Source of the DNA: Psychrosphaera ytuae
GTDB lineage: Bacteria > Pseudomonadota > Gammaproteobacteria > Enterobacterales > Alteromonadaceae
Length of the DNA stretch: 64,000 bases
Assembly (NCBI RefSeq): GCF_017638545.1
Contig: NZ_CP072110.1
Coordinates: forward strand, 620,001 to 684,000
Direction: 5' to 3'
In this document: in pieces, positions 17,311-26,672 of the stretch
Position numbering within the stretch: the first letter of the stretch is position 1
Layout: each line of letters starts with the position of its first letter
Notes under the pieces: model-generated
Told to the model about the DNA's origin: nothing
Database searches by the model: none
What the model saw: only the letters and a program-made list of their open reading frames with translations
Made by a program: the position numbers and the translations under genes

Positions 17311-18141
17311 TTAGTGGATGGTATGCACCGGAAGGACTTGCTCCTCCAATTGCATTTTAAAAAAGCTTGCCATTGGATCATTCGGACATGCTTTTATGAA
17401 GTACTTTAAATCTTCTTTGGCCCATTGCTCACAGTCTAATTGCTGTAAAACGATGCCTCTATCTCTGCGCTCGTATGGATCTTCAGGTAGCATTTCCATC
17501 ATAGTTTCAACACAAGCTAAGGCTTCCTCTAAATGACCCTCAGCTAACAAACAAAGCTTTTGTTCACTGATTATTTCTTTGATCAATTCGTCATTAGGCA
17601 CAGGTTTAGCGAAAGACGCTAAGCCATTTACGAAGCTTTCGTTTAAGTCGTCACTCGTAATTAAATATTCTGTTGCACCCGTGATGGAGTCCACAACAAT
17701 CATTTCCGCATTGTTTAACATCACCACTAAAGTGACATCTGACTCCAATTCAGCAATAAATGCATTAAAACCAAGTTGCTTTAATAAATACGAGACGACC
17801 ACAGCTAATGTCATATGATTACCGGTACGGGCACTAATGCAGTAGCTTAATGAGCTAAGAGCAGACTCAGGTAATTGCTGCATACCAGGACCAGAAAAAG
17901 CCAATTCATCGTAAATCGCATCCAATACACGATACAGGCTTTGCTGACCAAGCTCTTCGCCGTCTAACACTTGTAACAACTGCTCTACATAAAAATCGAG
18001 ACTCAACTCTACTTTTTCTGGGCTTATGGCAGATTGCCAGTTTTTTTCTAGTTCAAGTATTTCAAACAAAATATCACTGTTCTTATCCAGTGATAAAAAC
18101 CAATTTGCAGACATAAACTCTCTTAAATTTGATAGTGGCAT
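17311..18141 (-). CDS. sirB1: SirB1-family protein (transglutaminase-like fold with TPR-like C terminus)
   Basis: SirB1/YchA proteins have a transglutaminase-like N-terminal domain and a short helical-repeat tail; the function is unknown. Here the SARTGNHMTLAVVVSYLLKQLGFN segment (residues about 107-130) and the tail EALACVETMMEMLPEDPYERRDRGIV are recognisable. The ATG at 18141 overlaps the sirB2 stop (TAATG), which implies coupled translation and fixes the start at 276 residues. Confidence 0.85.
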   Translation of the reverse strand: MPLSNLREFMSANWFLSLDKNSDILFEILELEKNWQSAISPEKVELSLDFYVEQLLQVLDGEELGQQSLYRVLDAIYDELAFSGPGMQQLPESALSSLSYCISARTGNHMTLAVVVSYLLKQLGFNAFIAELESDVTLVVMLNNAEMIVVDSITGATEYLITSDDLNESFVNGLASFAKPVPNDELIKEIISEQKLCLLAEGHLEEALACVETMMEMLPEDPYERRDRGIVLQQLDCEQWAKEDLKYFIKACPNDPMASFFKMQLEEQVLPVHTIH

Positions 18142-18500
18142 TATGCCATTTTTGTAATCGCGGTAAACGCAGCCAAAACTAAGCACACAGACGCCGCAGA
18201 CAACCATTGGATCGCTTTAGACTTTTGTGATGCTTTAATTGCAAAAACGGCAAATACGATATATCCAATTACAAATAAAACTTTAAAGGTCAACCACGTA
18301 ACGACGAGTGGATATTGTTGTAAAACAATACACAAGCCCACCGCAGTACCTATCAATGCGGTATCAATAACATGTGGAAGCACTTTTAAAAACTTAGGTA
18401 ACTCTTTTTGCTGAATCTGGATAGCAAAAAAGCGATAGTAAAACAAAACAACACTTAACAGTACAAAGGTTAGGTGTGCGTGTTTCAATCCCATATACAT
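18141..18500 (-). CDS. sirB2: SirB2-family membrane protein
   Basis: A 119-residue protein with four membrane helices (starting at about residues 5, 35, 62 and 93) and the start MYMGLKHAHL typical of SirB2/YchQ. It is the usual neighbour of sirB1 and kdsA in enterobacteria. The biochemical role is unknown. Its stop overlaps the sirB1 start by one base. Confidence 0.85.
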   Translation of the reverse strand: MYMGLKHAHLTFVLLSVVLFYYRFFAIQIQQKELPKFLKVLPHVIDTALIGTAVGLCIVLQQYPLVVTWLTFKVLFVIGYIVFAVFAIKASQKSKAIQWLSAASVCLVLAAFTAITKMA

Positions 18501-18576
18501 AAAATTTCCCCGTCTATTTTTATTCTTTTGAGGCCAAACCCTTTCGCGGATTAACCTGGTTAAGGAATTCTGTTGG

Positions 18577-18599
18577 GTTGCTGATCTTCGATCAGCAAC
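18577..18599 (-). other. Perfect 10-bp hairpin between the HD-GYP gene and sirB2
   Basis: GTTGCTGATC and GATCAGCAAC pair fully around a three-base loop. There is no T-run on either side. A nearby short palindrome TTAACCTGGTTAA (18551-18563) is also present. The pair may form a sirB2 control region or an RNA-processing site rather than a terminator. Confidence 0.5.
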
Positions 18600-18640
18600 G
18601 GGCGATCATAACAGATTTGAAATGGTTTTTCTGCAAAGGA

Positions 18641-20185
18641 TTAATAAAGTGCAGAAAACTTAGATTGATTGCGGTCAAATAACTCAATCAGCTTTGGATC
18701 AAACTTTTTACCGCTTTGTTCGAAGAGGTATTCGATGGCTTTTTCGTGAGACCAAGCATCTTTATACACTAACTTACTGCGCAACGAATCATACACATTG
18801 GCAATAGAGACGATTCGAGCGTAAATATGTATATCTGTGCCTGACAAACCATCGGGGTATCCTGTACCGTCCCAATGTTCGTGGTGTTGTTGCGCGACGA
18901 TTGCGCCAATTTGAATTAATTCGCGCTCAGAGCCTGCTAAAATTTTATACCCTTCAACTGGCGCTTGTTTAACCGCTTGCCACTGCTCTTCCGTTAACGA
19001 CTTTGGCGCTTTTAAAATATCGTCACTTAAAAGGATTTTTCCGGTGTCATGTAAACCGGAGGCACGCTTTAAAAGTTCAATTTGAGAATTGGACAGACCG
19101 TATAATTCAGCTAGCATTGCACTAATTTGGCCAACCCTGTAGATGTGCTCACCACGATCGTTTAGGCGTTTTTCTATCGCACCACCAAGGCGTTGCAGGA
19201 GCTCTGTTTGGGAGGCTTCTAGTTCAATTTTTAGTTGAATACTTTCGTATGCTACTTGGACGTTCTGGGCAAACAACTCAACCAAATCCCGCTTGTTGTT
19301 GCTCAAATCTGTTGGTATGCCAGAAACAAACAACAGCGAATTCGTACTAAATTTACTGTGACAGTATGCGATAAGATAGTTGCCACGATAAACAATAGCC
19401 CTGCGTTTTATCGCCTCAGCAAATGCCCCCTGCAGTTCATCATTAATAATATCGGAAATTTCGCTAACGCGTTTGCCAACAACAGCCCCAAACCTACCTT
19501 GACCCGCTACAACTTTGAGTTCTGTATCAGAATCTGTAGGTTGGCAATTTACCATTAAGCTGTTAGAGGCGTACATAGCTTGTTCTTCACCACAGCCTAA
19601 TATTGAAGTTAACTGCATCATGACACCATCGATAAATTGCTCCATCGAATGCACACTAAAAATATCGGAAGAGGCAGATATAATTTTCTTTAAACCATCT
19701 TGAGTGGTTCGCAAAGACATAATGTCTCTATATGAACGCAGCCCTGCCATTATGACGGTAAACAACTTTTGCGCTGTGAGTTCTGTTTTGGATTTATAAT
19801 CGTTGATATCGTAATTTACGATCACTTGGCGCTCGGGCGCTTGGCCGGGTTGACCAGTTCTCAATATAATTCGGATACTGTCGTTTTCTAATTCATTACG
19901 AATAAAGTCGGCAACCTTAAGGCCGGCGTCATCAGTCTCCATTACAACATCAAGCAGAACAATCGCGATATCTGAGTGTTCTTTGAGTAGATTAGTTGCT
20001 TCTGTGCCAGAATAGGCACTTAAAAAGTCGAGGCTTTTATCTCTAAAGGTAAAATCACTTAATGCCAGTTTCGTCACTGCGTGAACTTCGGGTTCATCAT
20101 CGACAATTAATACCTTCCAGGTTCCAATCGTAGGTTGAGTTACCTCTTCAACTTCTTCCCCTGAAAATAAAAAATCCTCAGCCAT
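18641..20185 (-). CDS. Response regulator with REC, DUF3369 and HD-GYP domains (predicted c-di-GMP phosphodiesterase)
   Basis: The N-terminal receiver domain has the acidic pair at 29-30 and a phospho-acceptor Asp79 in IVLLDVV. A DUF3369 region follows (about 165-320), then a C-terminal HD-GYP domain with HD at 379-380 (LHDTGK) and HHEHWDGTGYPDG at 434-446. All key metal ligands appear intact, so it should hydrolyse cyclic di-GMP. No kinase gene is adjacent. The gene sits between prmC and sirB2 in an otherwise conserved block and seems to be an added member. Confidence 0.92.
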   Translation of the reverse strand: MAEDFLFSGEEVEEVTQPTIGTWKVLIVDDEPEVHAVTKLALSDFTFRDKSLDFLSAYSGTEATNLLKEHSDIAIVLLDVVMETDDAGLKVADFIRNELENDSIRIILRTGQPGQAPERQVIVNYDINDYKSKTELTAQKLFTVIMAGLRSYRDIMSLRTTQDGLKKIISASSDIFSVHSMEQFIDGVMMQLTSILGCGEEQAMYASNSLMVNCQPTDSDTELKVVAGQGRFGAVVGKRVSEISDIINDELQGAFAEAIKRRAIVYRGNYLIAYCHSKFSTNSLLFVSGIPTDLSNNKRDLVELFAQNVQVAYESIQLKIELEASQTELLQRLGGAIEKRLNDRGEHIYRVGQISAMLAELYGLSNSQIELLKRASGLHDTGKILLSDDILKAPKSLTEEQWQAVKQAPVEGYKILAGSERELIQIGAIVAQQHHEHWDGTGYPDGLSGTDIHIYARIVSIANVYDSLRSKLVYKDAWSHEKAIEYLFEQSGKKFDPKLIELFDRNQSKFSALY

Positions 20186-20275
20186 TCTGATCGCACTCCA
20201 ATAAAATTAGAACAACGACTGCCACAAACCCCGATATTGACAGTATCTTTTTCCTCTAACTTTAGAGTAACCCAA

Positions 20276-21160
20276 TTACAAAAAATAGCCAATGGTTATG
20301 CGATCATTTTGGCCTAAGTCTTTGATCGTCTTTACCTTAGTGAATCTATTTTGGATAAAGATCGCCTGTACTGCTTTGCCTTGATCGTAACCGTGTTCAA
20401 TCACTAACAGTCCATTAGGCTTAAGGTACTCTGTCGCTGCATTTACTATATGCTTTATATCTGACAGTCCTTTGTCTTTAGCTATTAGCGCAGATAAAGG
20501 TTCGAACCGCACATCGCCTTGGTTTAGGTGTATATCGTCTGGGTCAATATATGGTGGATTACTAACGATAAGATCAAATTTTTGTGGTGGTACATTGGTA
20601 AACCAGTCACTTTGTACAAAGTCACAGTTATCGATGTTATTGCGTTTTTTATTGCGCTTTGATAATTCAACGGCTTGTTGATTAAAATCAACACCCAACC
20701 AATGAGAGTTTGGTAATTCATAACTCAAGGCTAAAGCGATGGCTCCGGTCCCTGTACCTAAGTCCAAGCCTGACAACGACTGATTTATATTGTGTTCACC
20801 AAGCTCTGCTAACACAGTCTCAACCAAGACTTCAGTATCTGGCCTAGGAATGAGCGTGCTGTCATTTACTTCAAGGTCCAATGTCCAAAACGCTCGGTGA
20901 CCGATGAGGTGAGCAACTGGCCTGCCTTTTTGGCGTTCTGCTACCAAAATATTAAATTGACAGTGCTCTTGCTCCGTCAATTGTCGATCTGACCAAGTTA
21001 TCAGGTAAGTTTTGTTTTGCTGTAATACGTGACACAACAATATCTCTGCGTCGAGCTTTGCGGTGTCAGAGACATCAGAAAGAAGTTGCGCAGCTTGTGT
21101 AATAACAAAAGCGATGGTCTTGAGGGACTGACCATCGCTATTTTTGTCTGAGGTATTCAA
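20276..21160 (-). CDS. prmC: Release-factor glutamine methyltransferase PrmC
   Basis: PrmC (HemK) methylates the glutamine of the GGQ motif of release factors RF1 and RF2. The SAM-binding DLGTGTGAIAL and the catalytic NPPY motif (VSNPPYIDPDD) are present, with an N-terminal helical domain. It starts 6 bases after prfA ends, so enzyme and substrate are made from the same transcript. Confidence 0.96.
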   Translation of the reverse strand: MNTSDKNSDGQSLKTIAFVITQAAQLLSDVSDTAKLDAEILLCHVLQQNKTYLITWSDRQLTEQEHCQFNILVAERQKGRPVAHLIGHRAFWTLDLEVNDSTLIPRPDTEVLVETVLAELGEHNINQSLSGLDLGTGTGAIALALSYELPNSHWLGVDFNQQAVELSKRNKKRNNIDNCDFVQSDWFTNVPPQKFDLIVSNPPYIDPDDIHLNQGDVRFEPLSALIAKDKGLSDIKHIVNAATEYLKPNGLLVIEHGYDQGKAVQAIFIQNRFTKVKTIKDLGQNDRITIGYFL

Positions 21161-21166
21161 CTCGAC

Positions 21167-22252
21167 TTATTCTTCTGACATTGACGCCAATAAATCGGCT
21201 TGATATTCCGTCATTAGCGGTTGTAATACACAGTCTAAATCACCTTCGATGATCTCATTTAACTTATACAAAGTTAAGTTAATACGGTGCTCTGACATAC
21301 GTCCTTGAGGGAAATTATAGGTACGTACACGTTCCGAACGATCACCACTTGCAACCAGGTTACGACGCATGCTGGTCTCTTCTGCACTGCGTTTTTCATC
21401 TTCAGCCGCTTGCATACGGGCGCTTAAGACAGACATTGCTTTCGCTTTGTTCTTGTGTTGAGAACGTTCGTCTTGACATTCAACTACGATACCCGTTGGT
21501 ATATGAGTAATACGAACCGCTGAATCGGTTTTGTTAACGTGCTGACCACCGGCACCTGACGCCCGATATGTATCGATTTTTAGGTCGGCAGGGTTAATTT
21601 CAATCGCTTCTGCTTCTGGAATTTCAGGCATGACCACAACTGTACATGCAGAGGTGTGAACGCGTCCTTGTGATTCTGTCTCAGGAACACGTTGTACACG
21701 GTGACCACCTGATTCAAACTTCATTGTTCCGTAAACATCATCACCAGTGAAATGAGCTACGATTTCTTTGTATCCACCATGCTCACCTTCGTTGGCACTC
21801 ATGACCTCGACTTTCCAACGCTTAGATTCAGCGTAACGGCTGTACATACGGAATAAGTCACCCGCAAAGATGGCTGCTTCATCACCACCGGCACCTGCGC
21901 GGATCTCTACAAAGCAGTTATTAGAGTCGTTTGGATCTTTAGGTAACATGAGAACTTGCAGCTCTTCTTCCAATCGCTCAATGTCTTCTTTCGCAGCTTT
22001 AATTTCTTCGTTGGCCATCTCACGCATTTCTGCGTCGTCTTCTTCCAACATTAACTTAGCGTCTTCAAGGTTTTCTTGGGCGGTCTGAAATTCTGTAAAT
22101 GCCTTAGTTACAGGCTCAAGGTCTGAAAACTCTTTAGAAAGCGCTCTAAATCTATCTTGATCAGAAATGACTTCCGGGTCACTTAATAACGCTTGAATCT
22201 CTTCAAAACGCTCCACTAACCCTTCTAATTTTCTAAAAATTGATTCTTTCAT
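21167..22252 (-). CDS. prfA: Peptide chain release factor 1
   Basis: RF1 ends translation at UAA and UAG codons. The 361 residues include the GGQ motif in GAGGQHVNKTDSAVR and the PxT-type recognition region in the preceding domain. The start overlaps the hemA stop by 4 bases, implying coupling. Confidence 0.97.
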   Translation of the reverse strand: MKESIFRKLEGLVERFEEIQALLSDPEVISDQDRFRALSKEFSDLEPVTKAFTEFQTAQENLEDAKLMLEEDDAEMREMANEEIKAAKEDIERLEEELQVLMLPKDPNDSNNCFVEIRAGAGGDEAAIFAGDLFRMYSRYAESKRWKVEVMSANEGEHGGYKEIVAHFTGDDVYGTMKFESGGHRVQRVPETESQGRVHTSACTVVVMPEIPEAEAIEINPADLKIDTYRASGAGGQHVNKTDSAVRITHIPTGIVVECQDERSQHKNKAKAMSVLSARMQAAEDEKRSAEETSMRRNLVASGDRSERVRTYNFPQGRMSEHRINLTLYKLNEIIEGDLDCVLQPLMTEYQADLLASMSEE

Positions 22253-23499
22253 TGGATCCCCAATACGGATTTAAGTATCGCTAATTCATCTTTACTCTGC
22301 TTTTCTGCCGCTTCTTTCAGTGCGGAAGTAGGAGCATGAATCAGTCTGTTTGTTAGTTTGTTAGCCAGCTCAGTTAACACCAACTCAGCGTCATTGCCCG
22401 CCTGAAGTTGATTCTTAGCTCGCCCTAATAATTCATCTTTAATAGCAAGACTTTGAGTTCGGTATTCTTTGATTAGATCTACCGAATCCAACGCACTCAA
22501 CCAATCAGCGAAAATCGTGGCCTTACCATCAATAATCACCTCGGCTTCTGCCGCAGCCTCTGAGCGCGCTTGCATATTACTTGCTACGATTTCTTGTAAA
22601 TCATCGACTGTGTAAAGGTAGGCGTCTTCTAACTCAGCTACCTGAGGTTCTATGTCTCTTGGTACAGCCAAATCGACTAAGAACATTGGCCTGTGTTTGC
22701 GTTGTTTGAACACATTTTCAATCAGGCCTTTGCCAATAATAGGTAGAGTACTTGCGGTTGAACTAATCACTACATCCGCCGTCAATATTTCTTCACTAAT
22801 TTGACTCAAAGTACAAACTCGAGCGTTAAATTGCTCTGCTATCCCTTCTGCTCGACTCAGTGTTCTATTGGCAACTACAATATCAGTCGCACCTTGTTCA
22901 AAAATGTGTTTGGCAACAAGTTCTATCGTTTCACCGGCACCTACCAGCAAAACTTTTTTACCTTTGAATTCTCCAAAGACCTGTTTCGCCAAGGTTACCG
23001 CAGCATACGCTACAGATACCGCATTAACGGCAATGTCAGTGTCAGTTCGTACTTGTTTAGCAACTGAAAAAGATTGTTGAAACATACGTTCGAAGTAAGT
23101 CTGGACCGTACCAATTGCTCTTGCTTGTTGATATGCCTGTTTCACCTGGCCCAGGATTTGGGGCTCACCTAAAACCATTGAGTCCAACCCACTAGCCACT
23201 CTCATCAAATGTTTGGTGGCATCAACATCTCTGTATATATATGCATGCTCAGCCAATTCACTTTGAGCTACGCCATGAAAGTTTGCTAACCAATCTACCA
23301 AGTTGTTTGAATCTGCTTGCTCTCCAAAGCAATAAATCTCGGTGCGATTACAAGTAGATAAAATGACAGCTTCTTCACAACCTGTTTGCGTTTTTATCGT
23401 TTTTAACGCTTCAGGTAATCGCTCCGGCGTAAACGCAAGACGTTCACGTAACTCTACGGAAGCAGATTTATGGTTTATACCTAGTGCAAGAACGGTCAT
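22249..23499 (-). CDS. hemA: Glutamyl-tRNA reductase
   Basis: HemA reduces glutamyl-tRNA(Glu) to glutamate-1-semialdehyde with NADPH, the first committed step of haem synthesis. The catalytic Cys50 lies in STCNRTEIY, the NADPH fold in LLVGAGETIELVAKH, and the C-terminal dimerisation helices follow. It is the first gene of the minus-strand hemA-prfA-prmC block, divergent from lolB. Confidence 0.96.
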   Translation of the reverse strand: MTVLALGINHKSASVELRERLAFTPERLPEALKTIKTQTGCEEAVILSTCNRTEIYCFGEQADSNNLVDWLANFHGVAQSELAEHAYIYRDVDATKHLMRVASGLDSMVLGEPQILGQVKQAYQQARAIGTVQTYFERMFQQSFSVAKQVRTDTDIAVNAVSVAYAAVTLAKQVFGEFKGKKVLLVGAGETIELVAKHIFEQGATDIVVANRTLSRAEGIAEQFNARVCTLSQISEEILTADVVISSTASTLPIIGKGLIENVFKQRKHRPMFLVDLAVPRDIEPQVAELEDAYLYTVDDLQEIVASNMQARSEAAAEAEVIIDGKATIFADWLSALDSVDLIKEYRTQSLAIKDELLGRAKNQLQAGNDAELVLTELANKLTNRLIHAPTSALKEAAEKQSKDELAILKSVLGIQ

Positions 23500-23639
23500 A
23501 TTTAGCTTAAAATGGTCTCAGATTTGAAAAAGCATGCAATTCTACGAAAATACCAAAGTATTTAAAAGTCTATTCCCTTGATTATTGTGATAGATATAAT
23601 TGAATACACTAGGTTATCTAACATAATTAAGGATATTTG

Positions 23640-24284
23640 ATGTCAATCTTTCGTTTGGGACTTTTAATTTGTTGTTTTTTTGTCCTCGCAGGTTGTACAA
23701 CTCGCCCTTCTGTAACGGGTTCTGTGCCACTAAAAAAACCGACATCAATCGCCGAAATAGGCAATTACACGGCATCTGGAAAAATCCTGCTGGTTAATGG
23801 CAGTGACAAACAATCAGGTTACTTTTTTTGGCGTCGTTCTGAGTCCGGTTATCAATTTGTTGTTTCGACAATTCTGGGTATTGATGTGTTTTCTTTAAAA
23901 GTAAATGAGAATAACGCAGTCGTATATGTAGATGGTAAAGAACACAACGGTGATGATCCCCAACTGTTATTACAATCATTAACAGGACAAACACTACCAT
24001 TGCAGCATATATCAAAATGGCTTATTGGCCGGGTTGAAGGCCGTGGTGTATTCAACCTACAAAAGTTCACTTCGGGTCGACCAGAGCGCTTTGTCTTTAG
24101 TCCAAATTCAGCTACCACACCACTGCCAACAAAAGTACCAACAAAAATGCCTATAAATTCGAGCTGGAGTGTACATTATCAGCAATACCAATCTGTCGAT
24201 GGCCTTTGGTTACCTAGCCAAATTCAAATTAGCTCATCACTTAACCGCATCAAACTAAGAATTAATAACTGGGACCTGTTCTAA
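23640..24284 (+). CDS. lolB: Outer-membrane lipoprotein receptor LolB
   Basis: LolB accepts lipoproteins from LolA and inserts them into the outer membrane. A lipoprotein signal peptide with lipobox LAGC puts the lipidated cysteine near residue 19. The YTASGKILL and YFFWRR strands and the ending INNWDLF fit LolB. The ATG at 23640 is chosen over a TTG one codon earlier. It overlaps ispE by one base (TAATG). Confidence 0.88.
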   Translation: MSIFRLGLLICCFFVLAGCTTRPSVTGSVPLKKPTSIAEIGNYTASGKILLVNGSDKQSGYFFWRRSESGYQFVVSTILGIDVFSLKVNENNAVVYVDGKEHNGDDPQLLLQSLTGQTLPLQHISKWLIGRVEGRGVFNLQKFTSGRPERFVFSPNSATTPLPTKVPTKMPINSSWSVHYQQYQSVDGLWLPSQIQISSSLNRIKLRINNWDLF

Positions 24285-25159
24285 TGAGTCTTGTTTTGCC
24301 AATGACGTTACTATCGCCAGCCAAGCTCAATTTGTTTTTACACATCAATGGGCGCTTACCCAATGGCTACCATGAATTACAGAGCTTATTTCACTTTTTA
24401 GACTACGGCGACACCATGACGTTTTCCGAGTCTGACCAACACCTTTTTACTTGTGACAATCCAGAACTAGAAACTGAAGACAATTTAATTATTAAAGCGC
24501 GTAATGCACTGGTTGAAATAAATAGCTTACGTGATAAGCCTCAACACCTGCAACCCATTCATATTCACCTCAATAAAGTGTTACCTATGGGCGGCGGAGT
24601 CGGTGGAGGCTCGTCAAATGCGGCGACGACTTTGTTGGCGCTAAATGAAATCTGGCAACTTCAATTGTCAAAACCACAACTGGAAGAAATAGGTCTTAAA
24701 TTGGGCGCAGATGTACCAATTTTTGTACGCGGAGAGTCTTCAATCGCCGAAGGTGTTGGTGAACATTTAACGCCCTATCCGGTTAATGAAGCTTGGTATG
24801 TTGTTCTAACTCCAGATGCTCATGTCAACACAGCTATGCTTTTTAACTCGGATTCCCTACCCAGGGATACAGCCAAAATCCCCCTTTCAGAAATAGACTA
24901 CCAAGCTGTTGATCCACAGTTTAAAAATGATTTTGAAAACATAGTGATTAAAGGCTATCCAACCGTTGCCAAATCATTGAACTGGTTGTTAGAATATGGC
25001 CCGGCCAGGATGACTGGCACTGGCGCTTGTGTTTTTGCTGAATTTTGTTCGCAAGACGAAGCAAATGAGATATTTCGTCGGCTGCCTGTCGAACTGGCTG
25101 GATTTGTTGCAAAAGGCTGTAACATTTCACCAACGCACCAAACGTTGTTTGGCCAATAA
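24284..25159 (+). CDS. ispE: 4-diphosphocytidyl-2-C-methyl-D-erythritol kinase
   Basis: IspE phosphorylates CDP-methylerythritol in the non-mevalonate isoprenoid pathway. The GHMP-kinase ATP loop PMGGGVGGGSSNAATTL and the N-terminal PAKLNLFLHI block are diagnostic. Its 291 residues include about six more at the N terminus than the shortest possible start. The order lolB-ispE-prs matches E. coli. Confidence 0.96.
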   Translation: MSLVLPMTLLSPAKLNLFLHINGRLPNGYHELQSLFHFLDYGDTMTFSESDQHLFTCDNPELETEDNLIIKARNALVEINSLRDKPQHLQPIHIHLNKVLPMGGGVGGGSSNAATTLLALNEIWQLQLSKPQLEEIGLKLGADVPIFVRGESSIAEGVGEHLTPYPVNEAWYVVLTPDAHVNTAMLFNSDSLPRDTAKIPLSEIDYQAVDPQFKNDFENIVIKGYPTVAKSLNWLLEYGPARMTGTGACVFAEFCSQDEANEIFRRLPVELAGFVAKGCNISPTHQTLFGQ

Positions 25160-25228
25160 ACATTAGAGAAATAGTCTTTCTTTGACTAATCTCAACATAA
25201 ATAAAGCATAAAGCTATAGGATATCTCC

Positions 25229-26185
25229 GTGCCTGATATAAAGCTCTTCGCTGGAAACGCTACGCCAGAACTTGCCGAAATCATCAGTAATCGTCTCGAC
25301 ATCGACCTAGGAAATGCCACTGTAGGTCGTTTTAGCGACGGTGAGATCAGCGTTCAAGTAAATGATAACGTCCGTGGCTCAGACGTGTTCATTATTCAAT
25401 CGACCTGTGCCCCCTGTAACGACAACTTAATGGAACTTATCGTCATGGTTGACGCTCTTAGAAGAGCTTCTGCTGGACGTATTACCGCTGTCATTCCATA
25501 TTTTGGTTATGCTCGCCAAGACCGTCGTGTTCGCTCTGCACGTGTTCCAATTACTGCCAAAGTTGTTGCCGACTTCTTATCGAGTGTTGGTGTAGACCGT
25601 GTATTAACGGTTGACCTACACGCTGAGCAAATCCAAGGTTTCTTCGACGTGCCAGTGGATAACGTTTTCGGTAGTCCTATTTTGGTTGATGACCTTCGCA
25701 AAAAAGGCTTTGACCGTGCTGAAGATGTGGTTGTTGTATCACCAGACATTGGTGGTGTTGTTCGCGCTAGAGCAATCGCTAAATTATTGGACGACAAAGA
25801 CCTTGCGATTATCGACAAACGTCGCCCGCAAGCCAACGTCGCTCAAATCATGCATATAATCGGTGACGTTCAAGGTCGTGATTGTATTATGGTTGATGAT
25901 ATGATTGATACAGGTGGCACCTTGTGTAAAGCAGCTGAAGCACTTAAGGCACACGGCGCAAAACGCGTTTTTGCTTATGCAACTCACCCGGTATTCTCTG
26001 GTAATGCAGTAGAAAACCTAAAAAATTCAGTCATTGATGAAGTTATAGTAACAGATTCGATTCCACTGGCAGAAGAAATAGCCGCACTGCCAAATGTTCG
26101 TCAACTGACCTTGGGGAACATGTTAGCAGAGGCGATTCGTCGCTTAAGCAACGAAGAATCTATCTCGGCCATGTTCGAGCACTAG
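25229..26185 (+). CDS. prs: Ribose-phosphate pyrophosphokinase
   Basis: Prs makes PRPP from ribose 5-phosphate and ATP for nucleotide, histidine and tryptophan synthesis. Signature blocks are RQDRRVRSARVPI, VDLHAEQIQGFF, SPDIGG and the PRPP loop VDDMIDTGGTL. The start is GTG at 25229, preceded by AGGAT. A strong terminator follows. Confidence 0.97.
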   Translation: MPDIKLFAGNATPELAEIISNRLDIDLGNATVGRFSDGEISVQVNDNVRGSDVFIIQSTCAPCNDNLMELIVMVDALRRASAGRITAVIPYFGYARQDRRVRSARVPITAKVVADFLSSVGVDRVLTVDLHAEQIQGFFDVPVDNVFGSPILVDDLRKKGFDRAEDVVVVSPDIGGVVRARAIAKLLDDKDLAIIDKRRPQANVAQIMHIIGDVQGRDCIMVDDMIDTGGTLCKAAEALKAHGAKRVFAYATHPVFSGNAVENLKNSVIDEVIVTDSIPLAEEIAALPNVRQLTLGNMLAEAIRRLSNEESISAMFEH

Positions 26186-26201
26186 ATACCAAATAGATAT
26201 C

Positions 26202-26237
26202 CTAAGAAAAAGCGGCTTTGAAGCCGCTTTTTCTTAG
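26202..26237. terminator. Bidirectional terminator between prs and the lipoprotein gene
   Basis: A near-perfect inverted repeat of 17 bases per arm (CTAAGAAAAAGCGGCTT and its complement) with A-run and T-run flanks. It serves prs on the plus strand and the 26238-26621 gene on the minus strand, whose stop codon abuts it. Confidence 0.9.
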
Positions 26238-26621
26238 TTAATTTTTAATGACTTCTGCACAGCTTGTTTTAATTTGTGCCGACTTTAGCTCACTGACCTC
26301 TTTAAAGCCCAATGTTTTGGCGGTCTCTAAATCAGACTTAGAAATCGAAAACACATTTATTGTGCCCTCATCATTTCCACAAACCTGTGGGTACACCATT
26401 CCATCATTATGCCGTTCTGCACAAAACACAGTTACGCCCGATATTGAAAGAGTCGAGCTCATAGTTTCCAAGGCGATACCGTCACCAAAGCATTGCTTTT
26501 TTACAGCATCTTTATATATTGTAACCCGCTCATTCGACAGCGGTTGAATATCATTACTTGAATCTGTCGAGGTACAAGCTGTTATTAACAAGCCCGTTGC
26601 TATTAACATAAACTGCTTCAT
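26238..26621 (-). CDS. Small predicted lipoprotein of unknown function
   Basis: The 127-residue product starts with a lipoprotein signal (hydrophobic stretch, lipobox ITAC, cysteine at residue 16). The mature part has four cysteines, which could form disulfides in the periplasm. I recognise no family. It stands alone on the minus strand, with its own promoter region before it and the prs terminator after it. The usable signal peptide and lipobox support a real gene. Confidence 0.7.
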   Translation of the reverse strand: MKQFMLIATGLLITACTSTDSSNDIQPLSNERVTIYKDAVKKQCFGDGIALETMSSTLSISGVTVFCAERHNDGMVYPQVCGNDEGTINVFSISKSDLETAKTLGFKEVSELKSAQIKTSCAEVIKN

Positions 26622-26672
26622 TAAAACCCTCCAATAAGGCTACAGACATATTTGTCTATGGTTCGATACGAC

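Noticed and set aside
20332..20345. ACCTTAGTG inside prmC as a further operator copy
   Set aside because: It is coding sequence, matches only the core, and has no promoter context. A similar core at 41352 in the chemoreceptor gene was rejected for the same reason.
25507..25836. Long antisense frame inside prs
   Set aside because: It mirrors the strongly conserved prs coding frame and has no ribosome site or family resemblance.
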